From contig NZ_JACXSS010000001.1 of NCBI RefSeq assembly GCF_014850955.1, positions 496,001 to 560,000 on the forward strand: a stretch of 64,000 nt of DNA, written 5' to 3'. Positions 17,237-25,867 of the stretch are shown in pieces. The notes below the pieces were generated by a model. It was not told the origin of the DNA, ran no database searches, and saw nothing but the letters and a program-made list of their open reading frames with translations. The stretch comes from Methylomonas albis. Lineage in GTDB: Bacteria > Pseudomonadota > Gammaproteobacteria > Methylococcales > Methylomonadaceae. Position 1 is the first letter of the stretch, and every line of letters starts with the position of its first letter. The position numbers and the translations under genes are program-made.

Positions 17237-18826
17237 TTAACTCAAATGCGCATAAGCCGGAAAAGTTTGCAGGCGATTGTCTTCCAGCGGTTCGCCGATG
17301 GTAAAGTGATACAGACTTTGCCAGCCGTTATCTTTTAATCCCAATACGCCGTGTACCGCATCGTCGAAGAAACAGCCGATGCCGGTGCCGCGCACGCCGG
17401 CGGCTTCCGCTTCCAGGTATAAAATCTGTCCCAGCAGGCCGCTTTCCCAGAATAGCCGACGATAGCGCCAAGCTTCGGCTTCCACATTGTCGGCAAAGCG
17501 CGCCAACATCCCTAAGCTAAACGCACTGTCGCTGGCGATGGGTTGGTGACAGGACAGGGTTTTTGCGGCTTGCCTTACGTTGCCGGCCGTCAGCCGATAA
17601 AATTCGAACGGTGCTTCCACCGTTTGCCATACGTAGTCGGTGGAACAAACAGCCTTTAGCTCGGATGCGGCATCGGCGCTGCGTGGCAGTAAATACAAAC
17701 CAGGTTCCAGGCCGTCTACCCGATGTACGAATAACACAATATTGATCTGAGCCGACCAATTCCAGGCGCTAAACGGCGGTTTGGCATTGGGCAGCAACGC
17801 GGCCAGCATCCGGTGAAAATCCGCCAAGGGTAGATCCGGCGATTTGCCATTAAAGTGCTGGGCACTGCGGCGTTGACGAATTATTGTGCTGGCCGGGAGA
17901 TTTTGGCTGGGTTGTGGCAAGGCCAGACTTGGCAGTGTCGGGCGTTCTGCGGCGGTGGCGGGTTTTACCGCATGCGCTGAGACTTCGTCGATAATCGGCC
18001 AGCGGTAAAAATGCCGGCCGCTCAAACGTTCGGCTTTGCCGAACCATTCGGCGGATTGGCTTAGTCCTGGCAAATGTAACGTAGATAAATCCTCTTCGAT
18101 GCCTGGCATTGCATGCAGACGGCAGAATACATCCGGAGTTTCGTGTTCGGTAGCGACAAAATCGTCGCTGCGGTCCAGCCCTAGCCAGGCGGCGATGTCG
18201 GTATCGGAAGTCTCGCTCAGTAGTTCAATCGACCAGCCCAGGCCTGCGGCGGCGTAACTCAAGCCCGCCAGCGCATGGCCGATGTCGTGCTGACAATAGC
18301 GGAAGGCTCGTTCGCCGTATTTCCAGGCTTCCCGCCAATGGACGGATGACAGGCCTATGTAAACTTCCTTAGCTGCCGTATCCGCAGTAAACCGGCTGCG
18401 GCGTTCCAGATGATGATCGTGACTAACGTAGTGATACACGCCAGCTGGTAATAAATCCGGATCGGTACAAAGCAAATACGCTTCGGTGGGATGCAAATTG
18501 CCGCTGGATGGGTTGCAGCGCAAGGGCCAGCGGTCCGGACCAAATTGCTTCCAGGCCGACAAACCGAAAGACAATTCCAGCAGCAGGCCCAGATTGGCCG
18601 GGTTTAATGGCCGAGGATCGATTCGCTCCGGTTTATCTAAATCGGCAAACGAATGACTGAGATCGGCACCGGGCAAGGGCAACTTCACCGTTTCGCAGCC
18701 GCCAAAGCGTCGGAATGGATTGGGTTGGTCGTCCCAATCCAGCGATTCCGGGCCTTTGGCGTAGGCGTTCAGTTGGTGTTTGGTGCGGTTGTGGTATTGG
18801 ATCACGGACTCAGAAGCAGTGGACAT
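17237..18826 (-). CDS. SagB/ThcOx-type nitroreductase-fold dehydrogenase, tandem domain
   Basis: FMN-dependent oxidoreductase of the SagB/ThcOx family (529 residues). The N-terminal half carries PLRCNPSSGNLHPTEAYLL (about residues 101-119), the family signature; the C-terminal half (from about residue 310, IIRQRRSAQHFNGKS) repeats the nitroreductase fold with typical RRS start and C-terminal GCFFDDAVHGVLGL. SagB proteins often oxidise azolines in RiPP maturation, but no cyclodehydratase or precursor gene is adjacent, so the substrate here is unknown. It is monocistronic by spacing. Confidence 0.88.
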   Translation of the reverse strand: MSTASESVIQYHNRTKHQLNAYAKGPESLDWDDQPNPFRRFGGCETVKLPLPGADLSHSFADLDKPERIDPRPLNPANLGLLLELSFGLSAWKQFGPDRWPLRCNPSSGNLHPTEAYLLCTDPDLLPAGVYHYVSHDHHLERRSRFTADTAAKEVYIGLSSVHWREAWKYGERAFRYCQHDIGHALAGLSYAAAGLGWSIELLSETSDTDIAAWLGLDRSDDFVATEHETPDVFCRLHAMPGIEEDLSTLHLPGLSQSAEWFGKAERLSGRHFYRWPIIDEVSAHAVKPATAAERPTLPSLALPQPSQNLPASTIIRQRRSAQHFNGKSPDLPLADFHRMLAALLPNAKPPFSAWNWSAQINIVLFVHRVDGLEPGLYLLPRSADAASELKAVCSTDYVWQTVEAPFEFYRLTAGNVRQAAKTLSCHQPIASDSAFSLGMLARFADNVEAEAWRYRRLFWESGLLGQILYLEAEAAGVRGTGIGCFFDDAVHGVLGLKDNGWQSLYHFTIGEPLEDNRLQTFPAYAHLS

Positions 18827-19093
18827 TGGCTGGCCTTAAGTAAGGTGAGTATTTAATTCATTCAAGCACACGCTATGGCTGGGTGCATAGAAACCTTTGA
18901 CGGCGCCTATTCCTTCCCAATTAATAAGCAGGGCCCGGCTGAGCGGAGCATGGGCGGTTCTGGCGCAAGGCTTTCACGCATAGCGGAGGAATCTCCCAAA
19001 GCAAGACGCCGCTTGCCCTGGGTTATAGCGGAATTTTTGCCGAGGCGTGCGGAATGGCGGCAAAACCACCCTTTAACCCTGGCCGGTACTTGG

Positions 19094-19363
19094 CTAATGG
19101 GTAACCAATTCCTGTTCGGGTAAGATTAAATCTTCGGTCCAGCAGCCTATTGGCTTACCCAAATTCAGCTCTTGATCTTCGAAGCGTACTAAAAAGACAG
19201 TGAGGGCCGGGTCTTCTTCGACATGGCCTTTCATGACGATGACGCCGCGAGCACCTTCCAATGCCAGTACGGCGCCTTCTTCGCTTTCAGGCATGCTGCC
19301 GTCGTCAACAATGGTATGCGCGGCATACACTACATCGCCCAAATCTAAATCTTCTACGTTCAT
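19094..19363 (-). CDS. Small NifZ-like protein, divergent from the iscA-nifUS operon
   Basis: An 89-residue acidic protein. By eye it follows the NifZ domain pattern: GDVVYAAHTIVDDGSMPESE, then G..L...GARGVIV, then a strand with VRFED, then IGCWTEDLILP, which parallels NifZ here at 26920 (GERVRLTRNVRNDGTYPGMD ... GCRAEELI). NifZ helps P-cluster maturation of the MoFe protein; the role of a lone domain is unknown. It is divergent from iscA, and a NifA-type site lies 22 bases upstream, but I see no sigma-54 promoter in the right place for it. Confidence 0.7.
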   Translation of the reverse strand: MNVEDLDLGDVVYAAHTIVDDGSMPESEEGAVLALEGARGVIVMKGHVEEDPALTVFLVRFEDQELNLGKPIGCWTEDLILPEQELVTH

Positions 19364-19384
19364 GCTGTGCTCCTGTGAGAGTTT

Positions 19385-19400
19385 TGTAGCAAAGCCGACA
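19385..19400. promoter_or_regulatory. NifA upstream activator sequence for iscA-nifUS
   Basis: TGT-N10-ACA (TGTAGCAAAGCCGACA), an exact match to the NifA site, starting 112 bases before the -24/-12 element. Confidence 0.75.
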
Positions 19401-19496
19401 AAGGCTCTCGGTTTGTTGTGAAACGGCGTGCCGATTGAGGTTGGCCATCTGCCGGCGAGTAAGCAATTTCAGTGGCTTAGCCGAAATTTTCGCGTA

Positions 19497-19511
19497 TGGC
19501 ATGCTGGTTGC
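19497..19511 (+). promoter_or_regulatory. Sigma-54 promoter of iscA-nifUS
   Basis: TGGCATGCTGGTTGC fits TGGCACG-N4-TTGC with one mismatch and the obligatory GG-N10-GC spacing, 48 bases before the iscA start. Together with the NifA site it implies nitrogen-regulated expression. Confidence 0.85.
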
Positions 19512-19559
19512 TTTATCTGTTTACAAAATCAATGCCAAACCCGTTCAGGAGACTTAAAG

Positions 19560-19916
19560 ATGATTACATTAACCGAAAGCGCCATTCAAGCCGTGGGCCG
19601 TTTTATCAGCAGTTCCGACAAGCCAACCGGTGGGCTGCGCATCGAAGTGACCGATGGCGGGTGTTCCGGCTTGTCTTATGGCATGAAGTTGGAAGCAAAA
19701 GAAAATCAAGACGACACAATCGTAGATTGTGGCGCGGTCAAAGTGTTTATAGACCCACTGAGTTTGCCAAGCCTGGATGGCATGTCCATTGATTTTGTCG
19801 ACAGCCTGGAAGGTTCCGGCTTTAAATTTACCAATCCCAACGCGGTTAAAAGCTGTGCCTGCGGATCATCGTTTACCACCGGCGAGAGCGGTGGTGCACC
19901 AAAAACCTGTTCTTAA
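19560..19916 (+). CDS. iscA: Nif-specific A-type Fe-S carrier IscA
   Basis: HesB/IscA family scaffold or carrier for Fe-S clusters (118 residues). The three cluster ligands are Cys35 (GGCSGLSY) and Cys99/Cys101 (SCACGSSF). The ATG at 19560 has CAGGAGAC nine bases upstream and gives the family N-terminus MITLTESAIQAV; a longer open frame upstream crosses the sigma-54 promoter and is not coding. It lies first in the operon before nifU, as iscA-nif (orf6) does in Azotobacter vinelandii. Confidence 0.95.
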   Translation: MITLTESAIQAVGRFISSSDKPTGGLRIEVTDGGCSGLSYGMKLEAKENQDDTIVDCGAVKVFIDPLSLPSLDGMSIDFVDSLEGSGFKFTNPNAVKSCACGSSFTTGESGGAPKTCS

Positions 19917-19934
19917 GAATTCGAGGAAATAGCT

Positions 19935-20846
19935 ATGTGGGATTATTCAGATAAAGTAAAAGATCATTTTTTCAACCCAAAAAATGCCGGTGCGGTAGTC
20001 GACGCTAACGCCATTGGCGAAGTGGGTTCCATCAGTTGCGGCGACGCACTGCGTCTGACTTTAAAAGTCAATGACGACACCGAAGTGATCGAAGATGCCG
20101 GATTCCAAACCTTTGGTTGCGGTTCAGCGATTGCCTCATCTTCGGTATTGACCGAGATCATTAAAGGTCTGACTTTAGACGAAGCCCTGAAAGTGACCAA
20201 TCAAGAGATCGCTGCTGAATTGGACGGCCTGCCGCCGGAAAAAATGCATTGCTCAGTGATGGGCCGGGAAGCATTGCAAGCGGCGATCGCAAACTATCGT
20301 GGTGAAGAGTGGAAAGACGATCACGAAGAAGGTGCGTTGGTCTGCAAATGCTTCGCCATTGATGCCGTGATGATCGAAGAAATGGTGTGGGCCAATAAAC
20401 TGCGCACCGTTGAAGATGTCACCAACTACACTAAAGCCGGCGGCGGTTGTGCGGCCTGTCATGAAGACATCGAAGCGATTCTGGAAAAAGTCTTGAAAGA
20501 ACGCGGCGAAACTTTCGATCCAAGCGCTGCGCCGGTCGCGAAACCGGAACCGGTGGTTGCCAAGGGACCAATGACCAATCTGCAACGCATCAAGAAAATC
20601 GAGGAAGTGATCATGTCCTTCCGTCCGCAATTGATGGCCGACGGCGGCGACGTCGAGTTGGTGGAAGTGGTCGATAAAACCGCTTACGTCAATATGACCG
20701 GCGCTTGCAACGGTTGTCAAATGTCGGCGATGACTATCGCCGGTATCCAACAGCGTTTAATGGAAGTGATGGGCGAATTCATCAAAGTCGTTCCTGCCTC
20801 GCAAATGCCGAAACTGGTCACCATAGAGGAGGCTACTCATGCCTGA
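19935..20846 (+). CDS. nifU: Nitrogenase Fe-S cluster scaffold NifU
   Basis: Full three-domain NifU, 303 residues. The N-terminal IscU-like domain has ligands Cys35, Cys62 and Cys106; the central permanent [2Fe-2S] domain has Cys137, Cys139, Cys172 and Cys175; the C-terminal Nfu domain has CNGC (Cys258, Cys261). Ligand numbering in the first two domains is the same as in Azotobacter NifU. It receives sulfur from NifS and passes clusters to nitrogenase components. It overlaps nifS by 8 bases. Confidence 0.98.
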   Translation: MWDYSDKVKDHFFNPKNAGAVVDANAIGEVGSISCGDALRLTLKVNDDTEVIEDAGFQTFGCGSAIASSSVLTEIIKGLTLDEALKVTNQEIAAELDGLPPEKMHCSVMGREALQAAIANYRGEEWKDDHEEGALVCKCFAIDAVMIEEMVWANKLRTVEDVTNYTKAGGGCAACHEDIEAILEKVLKERGETFDPSAAPVAKPEPVVAKGPMTNLQRIKKIEEVIMSFRPQLMADGGDVELVEVVDKTAYVNMTGACNGCQMSAMTIAGIQQRLMEVMGEFIKVVPASQMPKLVTIEEATHA

Positions 20847-22053
20847 TATTTATCTGGATAATAACGCGACCACTAAAGTGGACAGCGCGGTAGTGGATGT
20901 GATGATTCCGTATTTTACCGAGCAGTTCGGTAATCCTTCATCGATCCATCGCTTTGCTGACGGTGTGGCCAAAGCGATCAAAAAAGCCCGTTCGCAGGTG
21001 CAAGAGCTGATCGGCGCCGAGCATGATTCGGAAATCATTTTCACCTCTTGCGGTACCGAGTCTGATTCTACTGCGATCTTGTCAGCCATTAAGGCCCAGC
21101 CCAATCGCAAGGAAATTATTACCACCTCAGTGGAGCATCCCGCGGTTCTGGCCTTGTGCGAAAACCTGGAGAAAGAAGGCTACACCATTCATCGGATGCC
21201 GGTGGACAAGTGCGGTCGCTTAAACCTGGAAGCCTACAAAAATCTGTTATCGGAAGAAGTGGCAATCGTGTCGGTGATGTGGGCCAACAACGAAACCGGC
21301 ACTATTTTTCCGGTTGTGGAAATGGCTGAGATGGCCAATGCCGCCGGCGTGATGTTCCATACCGACGCTGTGCAGGCGGTCGGTAAAATTCCGATGATGT
21401 TGCAAGACACCAAGATCGATATGTTGTCTATTTCCGGACACAAACTGCACGCACCTAAAGGTATTGGTGTGTTGTATCTGCGCCGTGGTACCCGCTATCG
21501 CCCATTACTACGCGGCGGTCATCAAGAGCGCGGTCGCCGGGCTGGTACTGAAAATACTGCTTCTATAGTCGGTTTGGGCAAAGCCTGCGAATTGGCGATA
21601 GAGCACATGGAATATGAAAACGTGCAAGTTAAAGCCATGCGCGATCGGCTAGAGCAAGGTATTACGGAAGTCGTCCCGCATTGCTTTATCACCGGTGATT
21701 TGAACAACCGCTTGCCTAACACCACGGACATCGCATTTGAATATATCGAAGGCGAAGCGATATTGATGCTGCTGAACAAAGCAGGTATCGCAGCATCCAG
21801 CGGTTCGGCATGTACCTCAGGCTCGTTGGAGCCTTCGCATGTGATGCGGGCTATGGATATACCATACACTGCTGCGCACGGCACTATCCGTTTCTCGTTC
21901 TCTCGCTATAACAATATGAGCGAAGTGGACGAAGTACTGAAAGTGATGCCTGGCATCGTGGCAACCTTGCGCAAACTGTCGCCTTATTGGGATAGCGTAA
22001 ACAATTGTCCGGTTGCCGATCCTGAGCAGGCATTTCAGCCGACTTACGCTTAA
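20839..22053 (+). CDS. nifS: Nif cysteine desulfurase NifS
   Basis: PLP enzyme that frees sulfur from cysteine for cluster assembly on NifU (404 residues). The PLP lysine is Lys202 in [12 protein letters not shown] and the persulfide-forming cysteine is Cys325 in [10 protein letters not shown], the positions found in Azotobacter NifS. An AGGAGG before the ATG is inside the nifU end, so the two are coupled. A stable hairpin 17 bases after the stop probably ends the iscA-nifU-nifS transcript. Confidence 0.98.
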   Translation: MPDIYLDNNATTKVDSAVVDVMIPYFTEQFGNPSSIHRFADGVAKAIKKARSQVQELIGAEHDSEIIFTSCGTESDSTAILSAIKAQPNRKEIITTSVEHPAVLALCENLEKEGYTIHRMPVDKCGRLNLEAYKNLLSEEVAIVSVMWANNETGTIFPVVEMAEMANAAGVMFHTDAVQAVGKIPMMLQDTKIDMLSISGHKLHAPKGIGVLYLRRGTRYRPLLRGGHQERGRRAGTENTASIVGLGKACELAIEHMEYENVQVKAMRDRLEQGITEVVPHCFITGDLNNRLPNTTDIAFEYIEGEAILMLLNKAGIAASSGSACTSGSLEPSHVMRAMDIPYTAAHGTIRFSFSRYNNMSEVDEVLKVMPGIVATLRKLSPYWDSVNNCPVADPEQAFQPTYA

Positions 22054-22070
22054 GAAGTTTTTAGCAAATC

Positions 22071-22096
22071 GTCGCTCCTGCTTTTGCGGGAGCGAC
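22071..22096 (+). terminator. Hairpin after nifS
   Basis: GTCGCTCCTGC-TTTT-GCGGGAGCGAC, an 11-bp stem with one G-T pair and a TTTT loop; no clear T run follows. It is a probable transcript end or mRNA-stabilising structure. Confidence 0.55.
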
Positions 22097-22564
22097 TTAT
22101 GTAAATCCCGTCATAAATCCTTCCCACCATCCGGTAAAAACCTGCGGTGTGCTTAGGATAATTCCAAAAGCGATAACCGGAGTCACCGGTATCGGCGCAA
22201 TATCGATAATGAATAATCTCAATAGGCTTAAAAAGCATTTGATTCTGCTTTGCCTGCTTTGTCCGGCTGAATAGGTAGAAAATGCCGAGGCGGGTGCGAT
22301 TGGGTTGGCATATATGTTCTCGATTAAGGTCTTAAACCAGCGCGGCCGCATCGCAAGCACATACACGCCTATCAAGCAGCCCGGTGAAAAGGGTCAGAAC
22401 CCTATAATGGCAAATAACGAAAGCACGGCAAGTCATTTGATTTGAGATGAATTCATAACACTGGCTGGCTCTGAAAAGGCAGGAAGTATAGATCCAATAC
22501 GAACGGTATCTAAACGTTACGGGGACGTGTTAAGTTCCGAGGCTAAGCTTTCTCGGAGGCAAAA
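22097..22564. other. Gene-free stretch between nifS and the PEP-CTERM gene
   Basis: About 470 bases with no supported gene. A 92-codon minus-strand frame (22097-22375) is hydrophobic but begins at TTG without a ribosome binding site. No promoter of sigma-54 type was seen. Confidence 0.4.
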
Positions 22565-22590
22565 AAAAGGCGGTTGTTTAACCGCCTTTT
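22565..22590 (-). terminator. Terminator of the PEP-CTERM-like gene
   Basis: AAAAGGCGGTT-GTTT-AACCGCCTTTT: a perfect stem flanked by A and T runs on both sides, placed 24 bases past the stop of the minus-strand gene; it could work in both directions. Confidence 0.85.
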
Positions 22591-22613
22591 CCGGATGTGG
22601 ATGAGCTATTTGA

Positions 22614-23243
22614 TCAAGCTTTCCGGACTTTTCTGGTAAGACCCAGACCCGCTAACGCGGTACCGAACAGCCATACGGCGCCCGGTAAAGGAACGGCGGC
22701 AACATTAAAGTTGATGTTGTTAACGCCAAGGTTCCAGTCGGTTCCCAATATAATATTTAGTGAGTGCGCGGTCAGATTGGGTGAAAAAGTCTGCGCAGCG
22801 AAACGAGAAGCCGCGTAGGGAGCGTAATCGACTAATACATTGGAAAAATCATCGCCATCGACCACTCTAAAATTGGTGGCGGCCAATGTAGTGCCTACGG
22901 ATCCTGTTGGATATGCAGCGACATCGAAACTGCTGAGGTTTACTGATTGACTTGGATTAACCGCCGTCAATTTGATGCTTAGCAGTAAACCGCTGGTATG
23001 GGCAAACGCTGCGGTATTGAGGTCTGCGTATCCGGCATTCCACAACAAAACATCCGAATATGCCACGGTACCGTCCAGATTCAAACTTGAATATGATACC
23101 GTCACGTCTGCTGTAGAGGCGTATGCCGCAGGAATTGGATCATAGTTGTTAAAGGGCTGTAACGCGTCGAAATTAATCGTGGCCGCTTGAGAGTCAAATG
23201 CGGCGGCAAGCAAAATTAAGGTATAAATTTTTTTGGAAAACAT
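22614..23243 (-). CDS. Secreted protein with PEP-CTERM-like sorting signal
   Basis: A 209-residue exported protein: Sec signal peptide (IYTLILLAAAFDSQA), a beta-rich body with no recognised domain, and the C-terminal tripartite signal VPLPGAVWLFGTALAGLGL followed by a basic RKVRKA tail. This is the VPLPxAxWLFG variant of PEP-CTERM, processed by exosortase/archaeosortase-type systems in bacteria that make exopolysaccharide. No exosortase is in the window. It sits between nifS and nifV, an unusual place, on the opposite strand, with its own terminator. The ribosome binding site (AGGAG) is good. Confidence 0.8.
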   Translation of the reverse strand: MFSKKIYTLILLAAAFDSQAATINFDALQPFNNYDPIPAAYASTADVTVSYSSLNLDGTVAYSDVLLWNAGYADLNTAAFAHTSGLLLSIKLTAVNPSQSVNLSSFDVAAYPTGSVGTTLAATNFRVVDGDDFSNVLVDYAPYAASRFAAQTFSPNLTAHSLNIILGTDWNLGVNNINFNVAAVPLPGAVWLFGTALAGLGLTRKVRKA

Positions 23244-23605
23244 TTAAAGCTCCTGCAATCTTTGTTTATATACGCCTAGCGATTTTCTGCAATCCGACAA
23301 ACTGCACGCCGTAGACACTATTTGTGGTTCACAAAACAGCTAAGCAAAAATCGAGTCACTTTTTTATTTACAATTTAATTCAATTGGTTGTGAGTGTTTT
23401 TCTGTCGAATTCCCGAGCTTGGATATTGTGAAAAGCCAGTTTGTGTAAATAAAGTCGACACTGTTTCCGCGACGCAATATTTGCTAAATCTTCAATGCTC
23501 ATGACTAACTTTGGATAAGTCTTAGCAGCAAGTGCTAAGCAGTTCTGCGCTTTGTCGGTATTTACTAGTCCGTCGATACTCTGAATGTGATCGACCTAAA
23601 TCGAT
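23244..23605. other. Upstream region between the PEP-CTERM gene and the nifV control region
   Basis: About 360 AT-rich bases without a gene. It must hold the promoter of the minus-strand gene, but no clear -35/-10 pair was identified. Confidence 0.4.
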
Positions 23606-23621
23606 TGTCGTGTTTGCGACA
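23606..23621. promoter_or_regulatory. NifA upstream activator sequence 1 for nifV
   Basis: TGTCGTGTTTGCGACA, an exact TGT-N10-ACA, starting 99 bases before the -24 element. Confidence 0.75.
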
Positions 23622-23640
23622 ATTGGTCTTTCTCTCCCGA

Positions 23641-23656
23641 TGTTGTCTTGTAGACA
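23641..23656. promoter_or_regulatory. NifA upstream activator sequence 2 for nifV
   Basis: TGTTGTCTTGTAGACA, an exact TGT-N10-ACA, 35 bases from site 1 and 64 bases before the -24 element. Confidence 0.7.
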
Positions 23657-23704
23657 TCCTGCCAATACCTCCCGCCAGGCCATAAATTCCGATACTTTTC
23701 CAGT

Positions 23705-23719
23705 TGGCAAGTCTTTTGC
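23705..23719 (+). promoter_or_regulatory. Sigma-54 promoter of the nifV operon
   Basis: TGGCAAGTCTTTTGC: one mismatch to TGGCACG-N4-TTGC, correct GG-N10-GC spacing, 71 bases before nifV. Confidence 0.85.
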
Positions 23720-23790
23720 ATTAGTCCTATAGAAGGCGTTATTCACGCACCGGTTTTCAAATATTTAACTTTGCGACTCAAGGTCTCACC

Positions 23791-24915
23791 ATGAAAAGCA
23801 ACTCCCGCACCATCGTCATCGACGACACCACTCTACGCGACGGCGAACAATCGGCCGGCGTGGTGTTCTCGCTGGAGGAAAAGCTGGCTATAGCTAGGCA
23901 GCTGTCCGCATTGGGCGTGCCTGAGTTGGAAATCGGTATTCCGGCCATGGGCGCGCAGGAACGGAGTGAGATCAAAGCCATCGCTGAATTAAAGTTGCCC
24001 AGCAATTTATTAGTGTGGTCCAGGATGCGCGAAGAAGATTTGCAACACTGCCTGGGTTTGGGTGTCCGCACGGTGGATTTATCGATTTCCGCGTCAGACC
24101 AACATATCCAACACAAGCTGAAACAAAGCCGGGCCTGGGTGCTTAGTACCATCGAACGCTGTGTGAAGACAGCAATCGATGACGGTATGCGGGTGTGTGT
24201 CGGTGCCGAGGATGCTTCCCGCGCCGATAGCGATTTTCTGGCGCAAATGGCCGAAGCCGCCCAAGCGGCCGGCGCATGCCGGATTCGCTTTGCCGATACA
24301 GTCGGCATCATGGAACCGTTCGGCGTATTTGAAGCGATTCGCAAACTGCGCATCGTGACCGACATGGACATCGAGATGCACGCCCATGACGATTTGGGTT
24401 TGGCAACCGCCAATACCTTGGCTGCGGCATATGCTGGTGCAACCCACGTCAACACCACCGTCAACGGTTTGGGCGAGCGGGCCGGCAACGCGGCGCTGGA
24501 AGAAGTGGTGGTTGGCTTGAAACAGTTGTACGGCTTCGAAACCGGTGTGGACTTGCGTAATTTCCCCGTACTGTCGCGTCAGGTTGCGACGGCTTCCGGC
24601 GACACGATAGGCAGCCGTAAAAGTCTGATCGGCCGCGATGTGTTCAGCCACGAAGCCGGGATCCATGTCGACGGTTTGCTGAAAGATCCCAACAATTATC
24701 AAGGTGTCGATCCTGCCTTGGTTGGTCGTAGCCACCAACTGGTGTTGGGTAAGCATTCCGGCAGTCAAGGTGTGGTGCATGCCTACAAGCAGTTGGGTAT
24801 CCAAATTAACCGTTGGCAGGCCGGCCGCCTGCTACCCCTGATTCGTGAGTTTGTCAGTTTGCATAAACGCGCACCGCAATCGACCGATTTAAATCAATTT
24901 TTACACAGCCTATAA
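23791..24915 (+). CDS. nifV: Homocitrate synthase NifV
   Basis: Condenses acetyl-CoA and 2-oxoglutarate to homocitrate, the organic ligand of FeMo-cofactor. The 374-residue protein has the DRE-TIM metallolyase signature DDTTLRDGEQSAGVVFS near residue 11, the metal-binding HAHDDLGLATANTLAA near 193-208, and FSHEAGIHVDG near 286. It is the first gene of the operon downstream of two NifA sites and a sigma-54 promoter. A plain 2-isopropylmalate synthase is less likely because of length and nif context. Confidence 0.96.
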   Translation: MKSNSRTIVIDDTTLRDGEQSAGVVFSLEEKLAIARQLSALGVPELEIGIPAMGAQERSEIKAIAELKLPSNLLVWSRMREEDLQHCLGLGVRTVDLSISASDQHIQHKLKQSRAWVLSTIERCVKTAIDDGMRVCVGAEDASRADSDFLAQMAEAAQAAGACRIRFADTVGIMEPFGVFEAIRKLRIVTDMDIEMHAHDDLGLATANTLAAAYAGATHVNTTVNGLGERAGNAALEEVVVGLKQLYGFETGVDLRNFPVLSRQVATASGDTIGSRKSLIGRDVFSHEAGIHVDGLLKDPNNYQGVDPALVGRSHQLVLGKHSGSQGVVHAYKQLGIQINRWQAGRLLPLIREFVSLHKRAPQSTDLNQFLHSL

Positions 24916-24926
24916 CGAGGTGTCAG

Positions 24927-25094
24927 ATGAGTAGCAATCGTCAAAAACCAGCCGTGCCTAGCACCGCCAAAGTCGACGTACCACAGCACAATTCGGCTCA
25001 GCACGAACTGCAGGACGATCGTTATCCCGGTACGTTTTTCCGGGTGCCTGGTGTGCCTATGCCCGGCAAAACCACGTGGAGCTTAGCAAAATGA
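24927..25094 (+). CDS. Small hypothetical protein between nifV and cysE
   Basis: 55-residue frame starting at ATG 24927 with GAGG 8 bases upstream, 11 bases after nifV, and ending with ATGA shared with the cysE start. It is hydrophilic, with a Gln/His-rich N-terminal half and a C-terminal [19 protein letters not shown]. The spacing, ribosome binding site and overlap argue that it is translated, probably coupling cysE to nifV. No family recognised. It has no membrane segment and no cysteines. Confidence 0.65.
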   Translation: MSSNRQKPAVPSTAKVDVPQHNSAQHELQDDRYPGTFFRVPGVPMPGKTTWSLAK

Positions 25095-25867
25095 TGTTCT
25101 TCTCGCCGTCGCGTCCAAGCGTTGCATCCGGACTCTGGCAAGACTGGCGCGACGATGTGGCTTGCGTGTTTGCCCGAGACCCAGCAGCACGCGGCTTACC
25201 GGAAGTGTTATTGGCCTATCCCGGCGTACATGCAGTATTGCTGCATCGGGTAACCAATCGCTTGTGGCATGCGGATTGGAAATTGACGGCGCGCTTATTG
25301 GCGGCATTTGCTCGCTGGATGACCAATGTCGATATTCATCCGGGCGCCACCATAGGCAAACGCTTTTTTATCGATCACGGCGCTGGCGTTGTGATCGGCG
25401 AAACTGCCGAGATTGGTAACGACGTGACTATGTATCACGGCGTGACCCTGGGCGGTACTACCTGGAACAAGGAAAAACGCCATCCTACATTGGGCAACAA
25501 TGTACTGATCGGTGCCGGAGCCAAGATACTCGGCGCGATTACCTTGGGCGATAACGTTCGGGTTGGCGCCAATTCTGTGGTGATAAAAGACGTGCCGCCT
25601 TGCTGTACCGTTATTGGGATTCCCGGTCGGATCATTCAGCAAAAAGGCTTGAAAATCCAAGATCCGCGCGGCATCGATCTGGACCATCATTTAGTACCTG
25701 ATCCGGTCGGCAAAGCTCTGAGCTGTTTAGTGGATCGTCTTGACGAGCTGGAAAACAACCAAAAACGCTTTGTCGTCGCCGAGGAAACCTGCGGCAGTTG
25801 CGAAGCAGAAGGTGTCTGCCACGGCGAGGAAGTCGTGATACTGAAACAAGCGGCGGGTGGCAAGTGA
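25091..25867 (+). CDS. cysE: Nif-linked serine O-acetyltransferase
   Basis: Makes O-acetylserine for cysteine synthesis, here feeding NifS with cysteine. 258 residues from ATG 25091, chosen for the ATGA overlap with the preceding small gene and GGAG 9 bases upstream (GTG 25076 is an alternative). The left-handed hexapeptide repeat region runs over about residues 80-180 ([40 protein letters not shown]). The C-terminus has extra cysteines ([10 protein letters not shown]) not seen in E. coli CysE. It corresponds to cysE1/orf7 of the Azotobacter nif cluster. Confidence 0.93.
   Translation: MMFFSPSRPSVASGLWQDWRDDVACVFARDPAARGLPEVLLAYPGVHAVLLHRVTNRLWHADWKLTARLLAAFARWMTNVDIHPGATIGKRFFIDHGAGVVIGETAEIGNDVTMYHGVTLGGTTWNKEKRHPTLGNNVLIGAGAKILGAITLGDNVRVGANSVVIKDVPPCCTVIGIPGRIIQQKGLKIQDPRGIDLDHHLVPDPVGKALSCLVDRLDELENNQKRFVVAEETCGSCEAEGVCHGEEVVILKQAAGGK

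Noticed and set aside
19425..19445. Minus-strand CGGCACGCCGTTTCA, a half-match to a sigma-54 promoter for the NifZ-like gene.
   Set aside because: The -12 GC is absent, and the NifA site would lie downstream of the start of transcription.
22097..22375. 92-codon hydrophobic minus-strand frame after nifS.
   Set aside because: It starts at TTG with no ribosome binding site, and one end abuts the nifS hairpin; coding is not supported.
23323..23338. Another TGT-N10-ACA (NifA-like) upstream of the PEP-CTERM-like gene.
   Set aside because: No -24/-12 element in either direction at the right distance; such a 6-base match is expected by chance several times in 64 kb.
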